16,648 nt of DNA from RUG563 sp045590215 (GTDB taxonomy: Bacteria > Bacillota > Clostridia > Christensenellales > Aristaeellaceae). The stretch lies in NCBI GenBank assembly GCA_045590215.1, contig JAZNQO010000033.1, positions 1 through 16,648 on the forward strand. Reading direction: 5' to 3'. The notes beneath the pieces were generated by a model. The model worked only from the letters and a program-made list of their open reading frames with translations, had not been told where the DNA came from and did no database searches. Within the stretch, counting starts at the first letter, position 1, and every line of letters begins with the position of its first letter. The position numbers and the translations under genes were made by a program. Shown here one piece after another: positions 13,871-16,648 of the stretch.

Positions 13871-15203
13871 AATGCTGAATCTGAATGATTATACGGGAAC
13901 GCTGGCTTTGCTGGCGTTTTTTGCGCTCATTTGCGTGTTTGTGGTGATGCTGGTGCTGAACGGAAAGCAAAAAAGGCGCATCGAGCATCTGACGCATGAG
14001 CAGGAGCGCATTGCCCGGGAAACCCTGCGGCAAAGTGATTTTATGCAGATGAGCGAAATGCAGTCCCTGCGCCTTGTGCAGAGCCTGGATCAGCGCAGCC
14101 AGGACGAGGCTCTTCGCCTGCAAAGCGTGTCCCAGCAGATTGAAAACATCAGTCAGGGGCAGGAAGCAAGGCTGCAGCATATGCAGCGGCAATTGGACGA
14201 AAAGCTGTCCCAGAACGAACAGCGGATGGAGCGTATGCGGGATACGCTGCAAAAATCCGTCACGGAACTGCAGCAGGAAAACAGCAAAAAGCTGGAGGAA
14301 ATGCGCATCACTGTGGACGAAAAGCTGCATGCCACGCTGGATAAGCGGCTGGGGGAGAGCTTTCAGATGGTGTCCCAGCGGCTGGAGCAGGTGTATAAGG
14401 GGCTTGGCGAAATGCAGACGCTGGCCAGCGGCGTGGGCGATTTGAAAAAGGTGCTCACCAACGTGAAAACAAGGGGCGTCTGGGGGGAAATGCAGCTGGG
14501 AACACTGCTGTCTCAAGTGCTGTCCCCGTCCCAGTATGAGGAAAACGTGGCCGTTGTGCCGGGCAGCCAGCAGCGGGTGGAATTTGCGGTGAAGCTGCCG
14601 GGGCAGGGAGATGGAACGCTTTACCTGCCCATTGATTCCAAGTTCCCCTTGGAAGATTATGAGCGGCTGCTTGCTGCCTATGATACGGCGGAGCCGGAAG
14701 CGGTGGCAGCGGCTTCCAATGCCCTGCATACCGCCTTGAAAACGGAGGCCAAGCGCATTGCATCCAAGTATATTGCGCCGCCCCATACCACGGATTTTGC
14801 TGTGATGTTTTTGCCCATTGAGGGCTTATATGCCGAGGCTTTGCGCATCCGGGGCTTGGCAGAGCAGGTGCAGCAGCAGTATCGCATCATCATTGCCGGC
14901 CCGACAACGCTCAACGCCCTGCTTTCCAGCCTGCAGGTGGGCTTCCGCACGCTGGCCATTGAAAAGCGGACGGATGAGGTCTGGCAATTGCTCAGTGCCG
15001 TGAAGACGGAATTCGGCAATTTTGCCGGGCTTTTGGAAGCAACGCAAAAGCGCATGCACGCCGTGACGGAGTCCATTGAATCTGCCACGAGGAAAACACG
15101 CACGATCGAGCGGAAGTTGCGGCAGGTGGAGGCCCTGGACGAGCACAGTGCCGCCCGGCTCCTTGGCGATGCGGAACCCCTGATCCACTTAACGGAGGAA
15201 TAA
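13863..15203 (+). CDS. rmuC: RmuC family protein (DNA recombination protein)
   Basis: 446-residue protein of the RmuC family, thought to limit DNA inversions and related to nucleases; its biochemical activity is not settled. A single membrane helix lies at about 12-33 (LALLAFFALICVFVVMLVL). A long coiled coil spans roughly 37-175, rich in E, Q and R. The RmuC domain follows, with RGVWGEMQLGTLLSQVL (204-220), PIDSKFPLEDYERL (256-269) and DFAVMFLPIEGLYAEAL (311-327). The ATG at 13863 is chosen because GAGAGAGGGGA lies 6 bases before it; an in-frame ATG at 13797 has no such site and sits within tdk. The protein is therefore likely anchored in the membrane with its domain in the cytoplasm. DUF4317 follows after 4 bases. 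Confidence 0.95.
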   Translation: MPEMLNLNDYTGTLALLAFFALICVFVVMLVLNGKQKRRIEHLTHEQERIARETLRQSDFMQMSEMQSLRLVQSLDQRSQDEALRLQSVSQQIENISQGQEARLQHMQRQLDEKLSQNEQRMERMRDTLQKSVTELQQENSKKLEEMRITVDEKLHATLDKRLGESFQMVSQRLEQVYKGLGEMQTLASGVGDLKKVLTNVKTRGVWGEMQLGTLLSQVLSPSQYEENVAVVPGSQQRVEFAVKLPGQGDGTLYLPIDSKFPLEDYERLLAAYDTAEPEAVAAASNALHTALKTEAKRIASKYIAPPHTTDFAVMFLPIEGLYAEALRIRGLAEQVQQQYRIIIAGPTTLNALLSSLQVGFRTLAIEKRTDEVWQLLSAVKTEFGNFAGLLEATQKRMHAVTESIESATRKTRTIERKLRQVEALDEHSAARLLGDAEPLIHLTEE

Positions 15204-15207
15204 CGTT

Positions 15208-16344
15208 TTGAACAAAAAGGATATTGCCCAGCTGAAACGCCGCCTGCATGCGGAAAAGAACCATATCACCAGCATCCTCGGCCTGTATGTGAACAGCCAG
15301 AATGAGCCCATCGCCGCCTTTGAGCAGGTGCCCGTGCGCACTTCCAAGGAGGATATGGAGAAATATTGCGCCATTTTCCGGCGTATTCTTTCCGGCGAAA
15401 CGGAGCAGAACCTCTTGACCATTGATTTCACCCCGGAACAGGTGATTCACGGCCAGGAATACGGCCTTTTGACCGAGCTCAAGGACTGCGCCATTCATAA
15501 CGACGAGCTAACCGACGCTTTCTTTGAACGGGTGCGCTCTTGCCTGCCGCAGGTACAGGATCAACATCATTTGATTTTATTGATGCACGACGCCTGCGAT
15601 ATTCGCCATCATAACAGCGATGGCAGCGATGACGAGGGGCTTTCCGATACCATTTTCCATTACATCCTGTGCGCTGTGTGCCCCGTGAAGCGGAACAAAG
15701 AGGCTCTGTGCTATGATGCCGGGGAAAATGCCTTCACCAGCCGGGATGGCGAATGGGTGGTGGGCATGCCGGAAGAGGGTTTTCTGTTCCCGGCCTTGGA
15801 GGACGGCGCACCCAATATCTATAATGCCCTTTGCTATACCCACAAAGCCGATGGCACCCAGGATGCTTTCATCGAAACCGTCTTCGGCGCACAGCCGCCT
15901 GTGCCCAGTGCCGTGCAGAAGGAAAATTTCCAGATGCTGCTTTCGGAAACGCTGGGCAATGAATGCAGCTATGAGCTGGTGCAGTCCATTCATGAGCAGG
16001 TAATGGAGCGCATTGAGGAGCAAAAGGCTGACAAGGAAAATCCACTGCCGCCCAAGATGGAAAAACGGGAAGTGGCCGCCGTGCTCACAGAATGCGGCGT
16101 GACGGATGAAAAACGGGCGGCCTTTGAGCAGAAATTCGATGAGGAATTTGGGCTTTCCGGCATGGTGAACGCCGTTGCCGTTTCCAGCCCCAAGCAGTTC
16201 CAGCTGAAAACCCCGGATGTGGTGATCCGCGTGTCCCCCAGCCGCAGCGATCTGGTGGAAACCCGGATTATCGACGGCCATCCTTACATCCTCATCCGTG
16301 CCGAAGAAGGCGTGGAAGTGAATGGCGTGAATGTCAGGATTTAA
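15208..16344 (+). CDS. DUF4317 family protein, function unknown
   Basis: 378 residues, about the usual length for the DUF4317 family. It starts at a TTG codon (15208-15210), with GGAGGA (15194-15199) 8 bases before it; no ATG start fits as well. No signal peptide or membrane helix is visible, so it is probably cytoplasmic. Family-like stretches include MNKKDIAQLKRRL at the start, HYILCAVCPVKRNKEAL (151-167) and GFLFPALEDGAPNIYNALCY (191-210). An acidic, K/E-rich segment lies near 265-290. It begins 4 bases after rmuC and is the last gene of the ebfC-recR-tdk-rmuC operon, so a link to nucleic-acid maintenance is plausible but unproven. No catalytic motif is recognised. Confidence 0.82.
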   Translation: MNKKDIAQLKRRLHAEKNHITSILGLYVNSQNEPIAAFEQVPVRTSKEDMEKYCAIFRRILSGETEQNLLTIDFTPEQVIHGQEYGLLTELKDCAIHNDELTDAFFERVRSCLPQVQDQHHLILLMHDACDIRHHNSDGSDDEGLSDTIFHYILCAVCPVKRNKEALCYDAGENAFTSRDGEWVVGMPEEGFLFPALEDGAPNIYNALCYTHKADGTQDAFIETVFGAQPPVPSAVQKENFQMLLSETLGNECSYELVQSIHEQVMERIEEQKADKENPLPPKMEKREVAAVLTECGVTDEKRAAFEQKFDEEFGLSGMVNAVAVSSPKQFQLKTPDVVIRVSPSRSDLVETRIIDGHPYILIRAEEGVEVNGVNVRI

Positions 16345-16648
16345 GGAGAGGAAGATACGGGGGCTTATGCAGCCCCCGAACCCCTGCACCAGAGGCCGTG
16401 CCTCTGGACTCCGATTGGCGAACAGGAAGCAGGGGAGTAAAAACCATGTGCGCCTGAAACTGTGAGAAACGAATATCGGGGCTTATGCAGCCCCCGCCCC
16501 CCTGCACCAGAGTCCGTGCCTCTGGGCTCCGATTGGCGAACAGGAAGCAGGGGAGTAAAAACCATGTGCGCCTGAAACTGTGAGAAACGAATATCGGGGC
16601 TTATGCAGCCAAGTCGGAGGCCAAGCGGTCTTAGGAAGACAAACCAAA
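16345..16648. other. intergenic region filled by 118-base tandem repeats
   Basis: 304 bases after the operon's last stop codon hold two full repeat units and the start of a third, then 34 unrelated bases to the window edge. No gene is credible here: the only sizeable open frame, on the minus strand, is a translation of the repeats and repeats its own sequence. Confidence 0.8.
16359..16614 (+). repeat. 118-base structured tandem repeat (two copies plus partial third)
   Basis: GCTTATGCAG occurs at 16363, 16481 and 16599, a constant 118-base period. The first two units differ at 4 positions over 118 bases; the third stops after GCTTATGCAGCC. Each begins with GGGG(G)CT-TATGC-AGCCCCC (16359-16377 in the first). 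Next comes a nested structure: CCCCTGC (16381-16387) with GCAGGGG (16429-16435) around CCAGAGGC/GCCTCTGG (16389-16396 and 16400-16407). No open frame, transposase or T run accompanies it. It could be a REP/MITE-like element or a conserved RNA structure. Confidence 0.88.

Noticed and set aside
13815..14786. 323-codon minus-strand frame opposite rmuC
   Set aside because: Shadow frame, rich in Leu, His and Gln from coiled-coil coding DNA; no family or start site supports it.
16365..16565. Minus-strand frame in the 118-base repeats
   Set aside because: It translates the repeat itself twice and has no other support.
16359..16614. CRISPR array
   Set aside because: The unit is 118 bases, nearly identical throughout, with no unique spacers of similar length and no cas genes.

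Overview
The window looks like a chromosome fragment from a Gram-positive anaerobe of the Bacillota, most likely a clostridial (gut-type) lineage. Four things support this. A Bacillus-type SOS operator (GAAC-N4-GTTC) sits on a DNA-repair gene. A very large surface protein ends in a sortase-type sorting signal. Both tRNA genes encode CCA. A rubrerythrin gene points to anaerobic oxidative-stress defence. Species cannot be named from the sequence alone.

Layout, left to right. (1) 1-2175: a rubrerythrin gene on the minus strand, cut by the window edge, is divergent from a Y-family (error-prone) DNA polymerase gene. The polymerase has a near-perfect promoter with an SOS box at its expected transcription start. 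It is followed by a tRNA-Asp(GTC)/tRNA-Thr(GGT) pair with its own consensus promoter and a clear terminator. The tRNA-Thr acceptor stem contains two mismatches. (2) 2176-8724: a 334-base AT-rich leader, then one 2055-residue secreted, wall-anchored adhesin or pilin-like protein. It has a signal peptide, a LamG-like head, a fibro-slime/PA14-like domain, a long stalk of FctA-like, DUF7601-like and Cna_B-like modules, and a variant sorting signal, IPKTD. A strong terminator follows. (3) 8804-10776: a small operon of an HTH(XRE)-AbrB fusion regulator, an ABC ATPase and an ABC-2 type permease. (4) 10777-12161: a convergent intergenic region with a bidirectional terminator and relics of a structured repeat, then a DUF2804 gene on the minus strand. 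(5) 12253-16344: a tight DNA-metabolism operon ebfC-recR-tdk-rmuC followed by a DUF4317 gene of unknown function. (6) 16345-16648: a 118-base tandem repeat (two full copies and a partial third) able to form nested hairpins. A diverged relative lies at about 10780.

How the genes relate. The polymerase (SOS) and the ebfC-recR-rmuC cluster are both DNA-repair functions, but they lie in separate transcription units. The adhesin stands alone, with no sortase or pilin partner in the window. The regulator and exporter form a self-contained, probably self-regulated unit. The most interesting items are the adhesin architecture with its non-canonical anchor, the SOS-box promoter, the tRNA-Thr acceptor mismatches, the structured 118-base repeats, and the DUF4317 gene tied to a repair operon. 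I did not find a clearly new defence or mobile system.
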